Position numbers and translations under genes: made by a program
Source of the DNA: Methylobacter tundripaludum
GTDB lineage: Bacteria; Pseudomonadota; Gammaproteobacteria; Methylococcales; Methylomonadaceae
Direction: 5' to 3'
Length of the DNA: 64,000 nucleotides
Assembly: GCF_002934365.1 (NCBI RefSeq)
Contig: NZ_PTIY01000005.1
Location: 124,001 to 188,000, forward strand
Shown: piece after piece, positions 51,180-61,284 of the stretch
Numbering within the stretch: position 1 is the first letter of the stretch
Layout of the letters: every line of letters starts with the position of its first letter
Notes under the pieces: generated by a model
What the model saw: only the letters and a program-made list of their open reading frames with translations
What the model was told of the DNA's origin: nothing
Database searches by the model: none

Positions 51180-52283
51180 TCAACCCACATGCTCGGCGAC
51201 TTCCAAATCAAAGCCTGACAACGCGACATACTTTTTCTGGATGCCTAAAACTTTCAGTTTGCGCACACCCAGGTCGGCCAGAATTCTCGCGCCCGTGCCG
51301 GTGGTGCGCCAATCCGCGGCTCCGGCAGCCTGGACGGCGTTAACGATGCCGTTATCTTCCAACTGATAATGATGTATCAGTTCCGCCAGCGACTTGTTAT
51401 CCTCACTTTGCCTGATAACCACCAGCACTCCGCGCCCTTCCCCGGCTATTTTCTGCATGGCCTCGCGCAATGAAATACTGCAATCGCTGCGTTTGGATGC
51501 AAACACGTCATCCAGCAGATTCCGTGCGTGGACCCGGACTAGAACCGGTTCGTCGCCGGAAACCTGGCCCATGACCAGCGCCAAGTGCAGATTATTGTCA
51601 TTCCTGTCCTGATAGGCATACAACCTGAAATCGCCGAATTCGGTCGGATAAGCGCATTCGCTGATGCGTTCCAGGGTGTTTTCGTGCTGGATACGGTAAT
51701 GGATCAAATCGGCGATCGTGCCGATTTTAAGGTCGTGCTGCTTGGCGAACACCTCCAGATCAGGGCGCCTTGCCATCGAACCGTCTTCATTGAGTATCTC
51801 AACGATAACCGCCGCCGGTTCCACGCCTGCCAATCTGGCTAAATCGCAACCCGCTTCGGTATGCCCGGCACGATTTAATACGCCGCCGGATTGCGCCATT
51901 AACGGGAAGATATGCCCCGGCTGCACCAGATCGTCGGCCTTGGCGTCCGCCGCCACGGCGCATTGAATGGTACGCGCCCGGTCGGCTGCTGAAATGCCGG
52001 TGGTTACGCCGGTTGCCGCCTCGATAGACACGGTGAAATTGGTGGAATGCGCCGTTTTGTTTTCATTGACCATCAACGGCAAACGCAATTGCTGGCAACG
52101 CTCGCCGGTCAAGGTCAAACAAATCAGGCCGCGGCCGTAACGCGCCATAAAGTTAACATCTTCAGGGCGCGTGAATGAAGCCGCCATAACCAGATCGCCT
52201 TCGTTTTCACGGTCTTCATCATCCATAATGATGACCATTTTGCCTAAGCGTAAATCTTCTATAATTTCTTCGATAGTATTCAT
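51180..52283 (-). CDS. ribBA: 3,4-dihydroxy-2-butanone-4-phosphate synthase with degenerate GTP cyclohydrolase II domain
   Basis: The N-terminal 200 residues are an intact RibB domain ([43 protein letters not shown]). The C-terminal 160 residues follow the GTP cyclohydrolase II fold, but the zinc-binding region reads [18 protein letters not shown]. Active enzymes have a CxxxxxxxxxxCxC pattern, so two of three zinc Cys appear lost. The cyclohydrolase activity is therefore probably absent, and a separate ribA should exist elsewhere. This fusion state is known in proteobacteria. Confidence 0.9.
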   Translation of the reverse strand: MNTIEEIIEDLRLGKMVIIMDDEDRENEGDLVMAASFTRPEDVNFMARYGRGLICLTLTGERCQQLRLPLMVNENKTAHSTNFTVSIEAATGVTTGISAADRARTIQCAVAADAKADDLVQPGHIFPLMAQSGGVLNRAGHTEAGCDLARLAGVEPAAVIVEILNEDGSMARRPDLEVFAKQHDLKIGTIADLIHYRIQHENTLERISECAYPTEFGDFRLYAYQDRNDNNLHLALVMGQVSGDEPVLVRVHARNLLDDVFASKRSDCSISLREAMQKIAGEGRGVLVVIRQSEDNKSLAELIHHYQLEDNGIVNAVQAAGAADWRTTGTGARILADLGVRKLKVLGIQKKYVALSGFDLEVAEHVG

Positions 52284-52296
52284 TTTACCCTTGGGC

Positions 52297-52953
52297 TCAA
52301 CCTAAAAAACCGCTTTTTTGCAATAATTCTTCCGTGATGCCGCTGTGGCTTCTGGCCGCCGCATCACCCTTGATTAACCGCTCCAGATAACGAGCCAACA
52401 AATCCACTTCCAGGTTGACTTTGGTTCCGACCACCGCGTCACCCAACGTCGTCTCCTTGAGCGTATGCGGCACGATGTTAACGCTAAACACGGCGCCGTC
52501 GACTTCATTGACAGTCAGGCTGATGCCGTTGATGCAGATAGAGCCTTTTTCGGCAATATATTTGGCCAAGTTGTCAGGCGCTTTAAATTTGAAGCGGAAA
52601 GAACGCCCGTCCGCCCGCTTTTCCGTCACTGCGCCGATGCCGTCGACATGGCCGCTGACGATATGCCCGCCCAACCGGGTTGACGGAGTCAAGGCCAGTT
52701 CCAGATTGACCGGGGTGCCGACTGCCGCGGCATTTAATGTGGTTCTGGACAGGGTTTCATTGGAGACATCCGCGCAAAAATAATCTGCGCCCAGTTCCAC
52801 TGCGGTCAGGCACACGCCGTTGACGGCAATACTGTCGCCCAGCGCGACATCATGCAACGGTAATTTTCCGGTCGCTACGGTCAATCTGCAATCGCCGGCT
52901 TTCTGCTCGATTACCGATATTTTGCCCACTGCCAAGATAATGCCTGTAAACAT
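52297..52953 (-). CDS. ribE: Riboflavin synthase alpha subunit
   Basis: The 218-residue protein contains two lumazine-binding repeats ([12 protein letters not shown] and [15 protein letters not shown], each with the [10 protein letters not shown] or [12 protein letters not shown] motif). It dismutates two ribityllumazine molecules into riboflavin. It lies between ribD and ribBA with gaps of 8 and 13 bases, in an operon. Confidence 0.96.
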   Translation of the reverse strand: MFTGIILAVGKISVIEQKAGDCRLTVATGKLPLHDVALGDSIAVNGVCLTAVELGADYFCADVSNETLSRTTLNAAAVGTPVNLELALTPSTRLGGHIVSGHVDGIGAVTEKRADGRSFRFKFKAPDNLAKYIAEKGSICINGISLTVNEVDGAVFSVNIVPHTLKETTLGDAVVGTKVNLEVDLLARYLERLIKGDAAARSHSGITEELLQKSGFLG

Positions 52954-52961
52954 TGCTGCCC

Positions 52962-54047
52962 CTACAATGGTGTATAAGTTAATTTTAAATCCTGTCCGAT
53001 CTGCCTGACATCGCGCAATTTCAACTGCTCTTTGTCGGCCATCTGCTGCAAACCCGGCAGGTTAAACAATCCGCGCCCTTGGTCGCCTAAAATACAGGGG
53101 GCCATATAAATGACATATTCATCGACCAAGCCTTCAGCCAGCAACGCGCCGTTAAGCACGAAACCCGCCTCAACAAGCAACTCGTTGATTTGCTGCCGGC
53201 CTAAAAAATCCATCACCGCATGTAAATCCAACCGCCCGTTTTTTCCCGGCAGTCGATAGACTTCAAAACCCGCCTGCTGCAATGTCTGTTGTTTTTGTTG
53301 GTCCTCTGCACAGGTCAAAATCAGGCTGCGTCCCGGAAGCTTAACCATCTGCGCGGTAACAGGCATGTTTAGCTCAGTGTCCAAAACGACTCGGATCGGT
53401 TGCAAGACGTCTACATCGACACGCGCATTCAACGCCGGATCGTCAGCCAGCACGGTGCCGATGCCGGTCAAGATCGCCGAACTTTCCGCTCTTAGCCGAT
53501 GCACATCGGCTCTGGCCTCGGCCCCGGTAATCCATTTGCTTTCGCCCGACGCCATCGCGGTGCGTCCATCCAGACTCATTGCCAGCTTGCTGCGCACAAA
53601 CGGGCGATTTTGGGTCATGCGCTTGATGAAACCGCGATTCAACGCCATCGCGTCTTCCTGCAACACGCCGCAGGATACTTCAATCCCCGCAGCTTTAAGC
53701 TTTTCCAGCCCGCTGCCCGATACCTGCGGATTCGGGTCCTGCATGGCCGCAACAACCCGAGCGATTCCGGCTTTTATCAACGCATCGCAACACGGCGGCG
53801 TCCTGCCCTGATGGCTGCAAGGTTCCAGCGTCACATAGGCGGTCGCGCCCTTGGCATCCGGCACATTTTTTAACGCTTCGATTTCCGCATGGCCTTGGCC
53901 CGCTTTAACATGCCAGCCCGCCCCGATCACCGTATCGTCCCTGACTAAAACACAACCTACGCGGGGATTAGGATCGGTCGTATAGCGGCCTTTTTTCGCC
54001 AAGGAAATGGCTTGCGCCATATAGAAAGCATCGTGCGGCGCCGTCAT
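52962..54047 (-). CDS. ribD: Bifunctional riboflavin deaminase/reductase
   Basis: An N-terminal zinc deaminase (HAEIEAL, PCSHQGRTPPCCDALI) is followed by a C-terminal reductase (RSKLAMSLDGRTAMASGESKW region). The 361-residue length is normal. It performs steps two and three of riboflavin synthesis. The start shares one base with the nrdR stop. Confidence 0.96.
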   Translation of the reverse strand: MTAPHDAFYMAQAISLAKKGRYTTDPNPRVGCVLVRDDTVIGAGWHVKAGQGHAEIEALKNVPDAKGATAYVTLEPCSHQGRTPPCCDALIKAGIARVVAAMQDPNPQVSGSGLEKLKAAGIEVSCGVLQEDAMALNRGFIKRMTQNRPFVRSKLAMSLDGRTAMASGESKWITGAEARADVHRLRAESSAILTGIGTVLADDPALNARVDVDVLQPIRVVLDTELNMPVTAQMVKLPGRSLILTCAEDQQKQQTLQQAGFEVYRLPGKNGRLDLHAVMDFLGRQQINELLVEAGFVLNGALLAEGLVDEYVIYMAPCILGDQGRGLFNLPGLQQMADKEQLKLRDVRQIGQDLKLTYTPL

Positions 54048-54499
54048 TATTTCTTCTGCAAATGTTCGATCATATCGGTGAATTCACTGACATCCTGAAA
54101 ACTGCGATAAACCGAGGCAAAGCGCACAAAAGCGACATGATCGAGCAAACTGAGTTCCTTCATGACTTGCTCGCCCAACTCCTGCGCCGGTATTTCCCGC
54201 TCACCCTTTGCCATCAAATCCTTTTTTATCCGATTGATCGCGGCTTCGATGTCATCGCTGCCTACCGGCCGCTTTTCCAGCGCCCTGAGCATGCCCGCAC
54301 GCAGTTTATTTTCCTCGAAAGGTTCGCTTATGCCGTTGCGTTTAACAATTCGGGGCAATGTTAACTCGGCCACTTCATGCGTCGTAAAGCGCTCCTTACA
54401 GGCGTTGCATTCGCGTCGGCGGCGAACCTGATCGCCTTCATGCGCCAATCTGGAATCGAGAACCCGCGTATCTTGCGCCCCACAAAACGGACATCGCAT
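54047..54499 (-). CDS. nrdR: Transcriptional repressor NrdR
   Basis: The 150-residue regulator has an N-terminal zinc ribbon (CPFCGAQ and CNACKERF) and an ATP-cone domain ([19 protein letters not shown]). It represses ribonucleotide reductase genes according to nucleotide state. It starts the riboflavin operon, divergent from the class II aldolase gene with 192 bases between. Confidence 0.96.
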   Translation of the reverse strand: MRCPFCGAQDTRVLDSRLAHEGDQVRRRRECNACKERFTTHEVAELTLPRIVKRNGISEPFEENKLRAGMLRALEKRPVGSDDIEAAINRIKKDLMAKGEREIPAQELGEQVMKELSLLDHVAFVRFASVYRSFQDVSEFTDMIEHLQKK

Positions 54500-54691
54500 A
54501 GTTAAGCCACTGTTTTATATAGACCGATGACCACCATGAATGGAGGAAATGCCGTCGGCTGCAAGAAGCAGCCCAGGAAAATCGGTCGTCAAATTTGAAA
54601 ACCGCTAATTTTATAACACTCTGCATTTTATCTGTATTTTATTTTCTAAACTATAATGTCCGCTCAACCACACCGCTCAAGGCAAAGCTAA

Positions 54692-55342
54692 ATGAAAGAA
54701 CAAGAAGGCGTCATCAAATATCAGTTAAATCATACGCAACAACCGATTGATCCTTTATTCCCATTAACCGAAATCAACGCGTGGCGGACTATCGCAGTCC
54801 GGCTTGAACTGATTGGACAAGTCCCGGATCGATACGACAACATCGGCTTCGGCAATATCAGCCAAAGAATCGATCCGCACAGCAACCAATTTATCGTCAG
54901 CGGAACTCAAACCGGACATATCGAGCAACTCAGCCGGGAACATTATTGTCTTATCGTCAAAGCGGAACCGCACCGGAACCGGATTGAATCCTGCGGCTTG
55001 TGCAAGCCCTCTTCAGAGTCACTGACCCATGCCAGCGTTTACGCCCAGGACAATGCCATTCAAGCCATCATCCACGCACACAGTCCCGACATCTGGAAAC
55101 ATACCATAGCGCTTGGACTGCCCCACACGACTGCCGACGTTCCCTACGGTACGGTAGAAATGGCGGCGGCTGTTGAACACTTATTCCAATCCGGCAAGCT
55201 GTCGCACACTTCAATATTTACCATGCTGGGGCATGAAGACGGCGTTGTCGCTTTCGGCAGAAACATGCAGGAAGCGGCTTGGGAACTGATTAAACACTTA
55301 TCGCTGGCTATCAGCATTGAACAACAATCGCTTAACCGATAA
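54692..55342 (+). CDS. Class II aldolase/adducin family protein
   Basis: The 216-residue protein has the adducin-fold metal site: IIHAHSPDIW gives the His pair and LGHEDGVVAFG the third His. The family includes fuculose-phosphate aldolases and methylthioribulose-phosphate dehydratase; specificity cannot be assigned. It is followed 34 bases later by grxC on the same strand. No salvage or sugar genes are nearby. Confidence 0.85.
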   Translation: MKEQEGVIKYQLNHTQQPIDPLFPLTEINAWRTIAVRLELIGQVPDRYDNIGFGNISQRIDPHSNQFIVSGTQTGHIEQLSREHYCLIVKAEPHRNRIESCGLCKPSSESLTHASVYAQDNAIQAIIHAHSPDIWKHTIALGLPHTTADVPYGTVEMAAAVEHLFQSGKLSHTSIFTMLGHEDGVVAFGRNMQEAAWELIKHLSLAISIEQQSLNR

Positions 55343-55376
55343 AATGCAAAGCTTTATCAGCAACTGTTAATGAAAT

Positions 55377-55634
55377 ATGCCGGAAATACTGATCTACACC
55401 ACCAATATTTGCCCTTACTGCATGATGGCTAAACGCCTGCTCGACAAAAAGGGCGCTCACTACACGGAAATTAATGTGGATGCCGAACCCGGTTTAAGAG
55501 AAGAAATGATGCTTAAAACCAAGCGCCGGACGGTTCCCCAAATTTATATCGGCGATTACCATGTCGGCGGCTTTGACGAGCTGCATGCGCTGGATCAACA
55601 AAAGAAACTGGATGATTTGCTGAAAACGGCATAA
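55377..55634 (+). CDS. grxC: Glutaredoxin 3
   Basis: The 85-residue protein has the redox motif CPYCMMAKRLL, the TVPQIYIGDYHVGGFDEL glutathione-binding region and normal length for GrxC. It reduces disulfides and glutathione-mixed disulfides in the cytoplasm. It is convergent with metZ. Confidence 0.94.
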   Translation: MPEILIYTTNICPYCMMAKRLLDKKGAHYTEINVDAEPGLREEMMLKTKRRTVPQIYIGDYHVGGFDELHALDQQKKLDDLLKTA

Positions 55635-55648
55635 ATGTAGCGGCAACG

Positions 55649-55673
55649 GTCGGGCATAAACCGCATGCCCGAC
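55649..55673. terminator. Stem-loop between convergent grxC and metZ
   Basis: GTCGGGCAT and ATGCCCGAC form a perfect 9-bp stem with a 7-base loop in the 43-base gap between the two stop codons. A bidirectional termination role is likely from position, although the T runs are poor. Confidence 0.5.
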
Positions 55674-55677
55674 AGGC

Positions 55678-56859
55678 TTACAACCCCCTTAAAATATCCT
55701 TTTTAATATCCTCAACATTTTCCAATCCTACGGAAATTCTTATCAAACCATCCTTAATACCGGCCGCCGCTCTGACTTCCGGCGTTAATCGGCCATGCGT
55801 GGTGGTTGCAGGATGGGTGATCGTAGTTTTAACATCGCCCAGATTTGCGGTAATCGACAGCATTTCTGTCGCATCGATCAGCTTCCAGGCGTGATCCTTA
55901 CCGCCAGTCAATTCAAAACTGACTACGCCGCCGAAATAACTTTGCTGACGCTTGGCCAATTCGTGCTGGGCATGCGATGCCAAACCGGGATAATGAACCT
56001 TGGCGACTCCGGCCTGTTGTTCGAGCCAAAGAGCCAACTCAAAGGCGTTGTCGCAATGCGCTTTCATCCTGACCGCCAACGTTTCCAATCCGGACAAGAA
56101 CACCCAGGCGTTAAAAGGACTCATCGTCGAACCGCCGGTGCGCAGATAGGGGTAAATATACTTTTCTATAATCTCTTCACTGGCGACAACGGCGCCGCCG
56201 ACACAACGTCCCTGCCCGTCTATATACTTGGTTGCCGAATGGACAACAATGTCCGCGCCCAGTTCCAGAGGCTTTTGCAACACCGGAGTGCAAAAACAAT
56301 TGTCCACGATCAGTAGGCAGCCGTGTTTATGGGCTATGTCGGCAAGCACCGAAATATCGGCAATTTCAGTCAACGGATTGGACGGCGTTTCCAAAAACAA
56401 GAACCGGGTATTCGGCTTAATCGCCGCCTCCCAGGCCGATGCATCGATCAAATCGACAAAATCGGTCTCAACGCCGAATTTGCCGAAATAATTCTGGAAC
56501 ATCAATACGGTATTGCCGAACACGCCGCGCGAACAGACCACGTGATCACCGGCTTTGAGCAGCCCCATGCCGACCGCCATGATGGCCGCCATGCCCGAGG
56601 AGAATGCCAGGCAGCGTTCGCCTTTCTCCATTAACGCCAGTCTTTCCTGAAACGCGCTGACCGTCGGGTTGGTAAAACGGGAGTAAATATTGCCCGGCTT
56701 CTGGCCGGTAAAGCGCAAAGCGGCCTCTTCGGCGCTCTTAAACACATAACTTGATGTGGCGAAAATCGGAATGCTGTGCTCATCTTCATGAGTACGTTGA
56801 TGCCCGGCCCTGATCGCCTGGGTTTCCAGAGAATAGTCGTTCCAGTTAATGTCTTTCAT
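55678..56859 (-). CDS. metZ: O-succinylhomoserine sulfhydrylase
   Basis: The 393-residue Cys/Met-metabolism PLP enzyme has the PLP-lysine region VVHSATKYIDGQGRCVGG and SSGMAAIMAVGMGLLKAGDH. Its position directly downstream of purF and cvpA matches metZ of pseudomonads and relatives. It makes homocysteine from O-succinylhomoserine and sulfide. A cystathionine synthase role is less likely given context. Confidence 0.9.
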   Translation of the reverse strand: MKDINWNDYSLETQAIRAGHQRTHEDEHSIPIFATSSYVFKSAEEAALRFTGQKPGNIYSRFTNPTVSAFQERLALMEKGERCLAFSSGMAAIMAVGMGLLKAGDHVVCSRGVFGNTVLMFQNYFGKFGVETDFVDLIDASAWEAAIKPNTRFLFLETPSNPLTEIADISVLADIAHKHGCLLIVDNCFCTPVLQKPLELGADIVVHSATKYIDGQGRCVGGAVVASEEIIEKYIYPYLRTGGSTMSPFNAWVFLSGLETLAVRMKAHCDNAFELALWLEQQAGVAKVHYPGLASHAQHELAKRQQSYFGGVVSFELTGGKDHAWKLIDATEMLSITANLGDVKTTITHPATTTHGRLTPEVRAAAGIKDGLIRISVGLENVEDIKKDILRGL

Positions 56860-56899
56860 TTGTCTTTAAACGTATTTATTTGTTAAAAAGATCAGGCAA

Positions 56900-56967
56900 A
56901 AGGCTAAGGACGAAAGGCAAAAAATAGGCGCCAATCCGGCCGATCTTTGCCTTTCGCCCTTCGCCTT
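56900..56967. repeat. Imperfect inverted repeat between purF and metZ
   Basis: Arms at 56900-56921 and 56946-56967 match at 20 of 22 positions and consist of AAGGC/GAAAGGC words. It fills most of the 124-base gap between purF and metZ and resembles the AT-rich palindrome near 19300 and the array at 50022-50091. Confidence 0.65.
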
Positions 56968-56983
56968 TAGTCTTGCTTGCTCC

Positions 56984-58492
56984 TCAATCGCCGTTTTGCA
57001 TGCCGATGATGAAATTTTCCGAGTTTTTTTCTGCTTGCGCACTGTCATTACGCAAAGCCTCGGTACGCTCCAGATACGCATCGTCAATATCACCGGTGAT
57101 ATATTCCTTACTAAAGCAGGAGGTATCGAAGTGCTTGATGCTCTGATTGCCTTTGCGAACCGCATCGATCAAGTCGCCCAACTCCTGATAAATAACCCGG
57201 TCTGCGCCTATTGCCTCGCAGACTTCATCTTCTGTACGGTCATGGGCGATCAATTCATGCGCGGCCGGCATATCAATGCCGTACACATTCGGATAACGCA
57301 CCGGCGGCGCAGCGGAAGCAAAGTATACCTTTTTAGCGCCCGCATCCCTGGCCATCTGGATAATCTGCGCAGACGTAGTGCCTCTGACGATTGAGTCATC
57401 AACCAGTAATACATTCTTGCCTTCAAACTCCAGGCTGATGGCGTTTAATTTTTGCCTGACCGATTTCTCCCTCATTTTCTGGCCCGGCATGATAAACGTC
57501 CGGCCGATATAACGGTTTTTTATGAAGCCCTCACGGTACTTTACGCCCAGCAGGTTTGCCATCTGCAAAGCCGCTGTCCTGCTCGTGTCTGGAATCGGGA
57601 TAACGACGTCAATATCATGATCCGGCCAGTCTCTTTGCACTTTTTTGGCCAACTTCTCGCCCATACGCAACCGCGCCTTGTAAACCGAAATACGGTCAAT
57701 GATTGAATCCGGTCTGGCAAAATAGACATACTCGAAAATACAGGGGCAATGATCTATCTTGTCGGCGCATTGCTTGGTGTGCAATACACCTGATTCTTCA
57801 ATAAATACCGCTTCGCCAGGCTCAAGATCCCTGATCAGATCAAAGCCCAACACGTCCAGCGCAACACTCTCGGAGGCTATCATGAATTCCGAACCCTGCT
57901 CGGATTTTCTTTCCCCAAACACGATGGGTCGGATACCGTTAGGATCCCTAAAACCTAAAATCCCGAATCCTGCAATCATAATTACAACAGCATAAGCCCC
58001 GCGACAACGGCGATGCACGCCGGAAACCGCCTGGAAAACATCGTCCACGCTTAACTGCAATTTACCCAAACTCTGCAATTCGTGAGCAAAAGCATTCAAC
58101 AAAACTTCAGAGTCCGAATCGGTGTTGATATGTCGTTGATCTTCTACGAACAGCGCTTTTTTCAGCTCTTCGGTATTGGTCAAATTACCGTTATGGGCAA
58201 GGGTCAAACCAAAAGGGGAATTCACATAGAAAGGCTGCGCTTCCGCGGAACTGGTGCAACCGGCCGTTGGATACCGGACATGAGCGATACCCATATTGCC
58301 TTTCAATCTCAACATCTGAGCATTGGTAAAAACATCACGGGTCAAGCCGTTTTCCTTGCGCAAATGCAGCCTGCCGGCCTCGCAGGTCACAATGCCCGCG
58401 GCATCCTGACCTCTATGTTGCAACACGGTCAGAGCATCATATAACTCCTGATTAACAGCTTGATGTGAAACGATAGCGGCAATACCACACAT
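56984..58492 (-). CDS. purF: Amidophosphoribosyltransferase
   Basis: This 502-residue enzyme makes phosphoribosylamine, the first committed step of purine synthesis. The nucleophile Cys2 is in [10 protein letters not shown]. The phosphoribosyl site [14 protein letters not shown] is intact. Gene order cvpA-purF-metZ is typical. Confidence 0.97.
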   Translation of the reverse strand: MCGIAAIVSHQAVNQELYDALTVLQHRGQDAAGIVTCEAGRLHLRKENGLTRDVFTNAQMLRLKGNMGIAHVRYPTAGCTSSAEAQPFYVNSPFGLTLAHNGNLTNTEELKKALFVEDQRHINTDSDSEVLLNAFAHELQSLGKLQLSVDDVFQAVSGVHRRCRGAYAVVIMIAGFGILGFRDPNGIRPIVFGERKSEQGSEFMIASESVALDVLGFDLIRDLEPGEAVFIEESGVLHTKQCADKIDHCPCIFEYVYFARPDSIIDRISVYKARLRMGEKLAKKVQRDWPDHDIDVVIPIPDTSRTAALQMANLLGVKYREGFIKNRYIGRTFIMPGQKMREKSVRQKLNAISLEFEGKNVLLVDDSIVRGTTSAQIIQMARDAGAKKVYFASAAPPVRYPNVYGIDMPAAHELIAHDRTEDEVCEAIGADRVIYQELGDLIDAVRKGNQSIKHFDTSCFSKEYITGDIDDAYLERTEALRNDSAQAEKNSENFIIGMQNGD

Positions 58493-58522
58493 TATTTTTT
58501 AACCTGCATTGTTTTATAGAAA

Positions 58523-59014
58523 TTAGCGATAACTGATGAATTCCGCCATACCTGACGGAATATGATCTCGCAACCAGACGGCGAGCAACTGAAAAGGCGG
58601 AATCAGTTTTGATTCTGTCCACCATGAGTCTTTGGGCAGGGACGTCAGTCCCGCCAGTAAAACAACGATTGTAACGACAATCATGCCGCGAACAACGCCA
58701 AAAATCATCCCACCGAAACGATCCATGAAGGTTAATCCGGTGTCTTTAGCCAATACACTCAATAGAAAACCGATTAAACCGCCAAGGCCAAGCGTGATTG
58801 CAAATAACGCCAAAAAAGATGCTGTCATCTTGGCAAGCGGGTGATTGATGGTCGAGTCAAGAAAACCGGAAAACTCACGACTAAACCTCAAGCTCACCCA
58901 AATGGCCAGTACCCAGAAGACCAATGAAAAAAACTCCCTGATAAATCCGCGCCGCAGCCCCATTACAAGGGAAATAAAAACAAGCCCGATAAGCGTAAAA
59001 TCTATCCAGATCAT
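58523..59014 (-). CDS. cvpA: CvpA family membrane protein
   Basis: The 163-residue protein has four hydrophobic segments, GLRRGFIREFFSLVFWVLAI among them, as in colicin V production protein. Its position between dedD and purF is the family hallmark. Function in purine-associated envelope processes is unclear. Confidence 0.94.
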   Translation of the reverse strand: MIWIDFTLIGLVFISLVMGLRRGFIREFFSLVFWVLAIWVSLRFSREFSGFLDSTINHPLAKMTASFLALFAITLGLGGLIGFLLSVLAKDTGLTFMDRFGGMIFGVVRGMIVVTIVVLLAGLTSLPKDSWWTESKLIPPFQLLAVWLRDHIPSGMAEFISYR

Positions 59015-59030
59015 GCTTTCATTGCCCGCA

Positions 59031-59990
59031 TCACTCGGATATCAAAATTGCCTTTATGTTTTGCTTATCCAGTCTTAACTTCATTGCCGCGGCCTTTTTC
59101 CCGTCAAGCTCAGGACCTACCCGAAGACGATATGCGGTTCCCTTATCTGTTTCAATGGTATCCAGCGAGGCAGGCACGCCTTGTTCACGCAAGCTGTCCC
59201 AAAGAGACATTGCATTTTCTTTTTTACTAAAACTGCCGAGCTGAATATACCATCGCACCAATTTTGCATTCGTTTTAGGGGCCGCTTCCGGCTTTTTCGC
59301 TTCCGCGACAGCGGCGGCAATGCTCTTTGCATTACTAGGCGTCTTAACGGCCGGTGGTGGCGTGGCTTCAGCCGGAGTTCCGCTGGTTTTGACTGCTGGC
59401 GGTGCAATTTCAGGTTTTTTAACCGTTACCGGCTTTACCGGCTCTACGGCTTTTTTAACCTTTGCAGCCGCCTCTTTAACCGCCGTTTCTGCGCGAATAT
59501 CTCTGACTTGCGCCTTGGAGGCTATGCTGTTGTCTTCTACAGGACGTAAGCGAGGAGCTGCGGCTTCTGCCGATACCGGAGTCTGTTTTTGACGTTGCTT
59601 CGGCAGATTGCCTTCAGGTTCGACGGTTTCTTCCGCATTGGTATAACCTTCGGATTCGGCATATAAAGACTCGCCGGAACGCCCCTGCTCCGCTTGACCG
59701 GCTTCGGGCTCTTCCGTCACCTCTTCCGCAGCTCCGGTGCTTTCAAGAGTATCGCCCGCAGTTTCGGTGGATAAAGGCTCCGGGTCCGGCAACTTTAAAA
59801 CCTGATCGGCGCCGGCCGGTAATTTTGCAGCCGTATCGGCGCCTGAACCACCTGAAGCCGGAATACTCAATTCGCTTACTACCTGCCCACTGTTATCGAC
59901 AGGATCATCGAACAGCATCGGGATAAAAATAGCGCATAAGGCCGTAACAACGACGGCGCCAATCAAACGTTGTTTTAATTCATGATCCAT
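59031..59990 (-). CDS. dedD: DedD-like SPOR-domain protein
   Basis: The 319-residue protein has one N-terminal TM helix (LIGAVVVTALCAIFIPML) after a short cytoplasmic stretch. A long Pro/Ala/Glu/Lys-rich periplasmic linker follows, then a C-terminal SPOR domain (WYIQLGSFSKKENAMSLW, YRLRVGPELDGKKAAAM). SPOR domains bind denuded peptidoglycan at the division septum. It sits between folC and cvpA. Confidence 0.93.
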   Translation of the reverse strand: MDHELKQRLIGAVVVTALCAIFIPMLFDDPVDNSGQVVSELSIPASGGSGADTAAKLPAGADQVLKLPDPEPLSTETAGDTLESTGAAEEVTEEPEAGQAEQGRSGESLYAESEGYTNAEETVEPEGNLPKQRQKQTPVSAEAAAPRLRPVEDNSIASKAQVRDIRAETAVKEAAAKVKKAVEPVKPVTVKKPEIAPPAVKTSGTPAEATPPPAVKTPSNAKSIAAAVAEAKKPEAAPKTNAKLVRWYIQLGSFSKKENAMSLWDSLREQGVPASLDTIETDKGTAYRLRVGPELDGKKAAAMKLRLDKQNIKAILISE

Positions 59991-59999
59991 TTCGTCTAC

Positions 60000-61271
60000 T
60001 CACTTATTCTCAAATTCAACCAAGCACTCAGATACCAAAAAGAAAGATCCAAAAACCAGTAACAGATCACCTTCATTCGACTGATTTTTTGCGGCCGCAA
60101 AGGCTTCAGTGAAATCGGCAAAACCAAAAGAAACTCTGGACACGGAACTTTGCGAAAAAACTTCACGCATAACCGATTCCGTAGCCGCTCTGGGATTCGC
60201 CAACGGCGCGAAAAACCAGTCGTAAACCACTGGATTCATAATTTCAAGCACACCGGCGATGTCCTTGTCTTTCATCATAGAAAAAACAGCATGGATGCGT
60301 CTGCCGGGAAATACAGCGGTCACATAGTCAGCCAATGTTCTGACTGCCTGGGGATTATGCCCCACATCCAGCAGCACGGGGATTTCGCCGTCAATCAGCT
60401 GAAATCGTCCGGCTAAATGGACATTTGCCAGTCCCTGCCTGATTGATGTTTCGGTGACCGGCAAAACCCCGGCCATCTTGGTCAACGCAAAAACAACCGC
60501 CGATGCATTACGATATTGATGCTCGCCTTTTAAACCCGGATCGGGTAATTGTAGCATTTGCCGGTCGGCAGAAAACCAATCCCATCCTGTCGTCTGCTTT
60601 TTATAAGTAAAATCCTTACCGATACAATACAGCAAGGCATGCTGCTCAATAGCGCTCTGTATCAATGATTCGGGAGGGGAGGGATCGCCTGTGACGGCCG
60701 GGGTTTCCGCCCGGAAAATACCTGCCTTTTCCCGGCCTATCGCTTCCCGTGTACCTCCCAGCCACTCAACATGGTCAATACAGATGCTGGTCACCAATGC
60801 CACGTCGGGGTCGACGATATTGACTGCATCCAGTCGTCCGCCGAGGCCCACTTCCAATAATTGAACATCGACGCCGGCACGGTGGAATATGTCCAACGCA
60901 GCCAATGTACCAAATTCGAAATAGCTTAACGAGGTATCGCCCCTTACCGATTCTATTCGGGCAAATGCCTCGCAAATCCGGTCATCCGAAACAGGTTTGC
61001 CGCCTATTTTTATTCGTTCATTATATTTCAGAATATGCGGCGATGTGTAAGCGCCTACCCGATAGCCCTGCGCAGTATAAATGGCCTCAAGATAAGCGAC
61101 AGATGAGCCCTTGCCGTTGGTTCCGGCTACGGTAAGGGTCGGTGGTTTGACATAATCAGGGTTTAGTGCATGAAAAACTTGCGCCGCCCGCTCCAAGCCC
61201 AAATCAATTACTAAAGGATGTAAGCTTTCCTGCCATTTCAGCCAACCCTGTAGCGAATCAAAATGTATCAT
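60000..61271 (-). CDS. folC: Folylpolyglutamate synthase / dihydrofolate synthase
   Basis: The product of about 423 residues has the Mur-ligase P-loop VAGTNGKGSSVAYLEAIY, ICIDHVEWLGGTREAIGREK and LLDVGHNPQAVRTLADYV. It adds glutamate to dihydropteroate and folates. The ATG at 61271 (MIHFDSLQGWLKW) is preferred over one 20 codons earlier because it leaves 13 bases after accD and begins at the conserved N-terminus. Confidence 0.94.
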   Translation of the reverse strand: MIHFDSLQGWLKWQESLHPLVIDLGLERAAQVFHALNPDYVKPPTLTVAGTNGKGSSVAYLEAIYTAQGYRVGAYTSPHILKYNERIKIGGKPVSDDRICEAFARIESVRGDTSLSYFEFGTLAALDIFHRAGVDVQLLEVGLGGRLDAVNIVDPDVALVTSICIDHVEWLGGTREAIGREKAGIFRAETPAVTGDPSPPESLIQSAIEQHALLYCIGKDFTYKKQTTGWDWFSADRQMLQLPDPGLKGEHQYRNASAVVFALTKMAGVLPVTETSIRQGLANVHLAGRFQLIDGEIPVLLDVGHNPQAVRTLADYVTAVFPGRRIHAVFSMMKDKDIAGVLEIMNPVVYDWFFAPLANPRAATESVMREVFSQSSVSRVSFGFADFTEAFAAAKNQSNEGDLLLVFGSFFLVSECLVEFENK

Positions 61272-61284
61272 TAACCGATATTTG

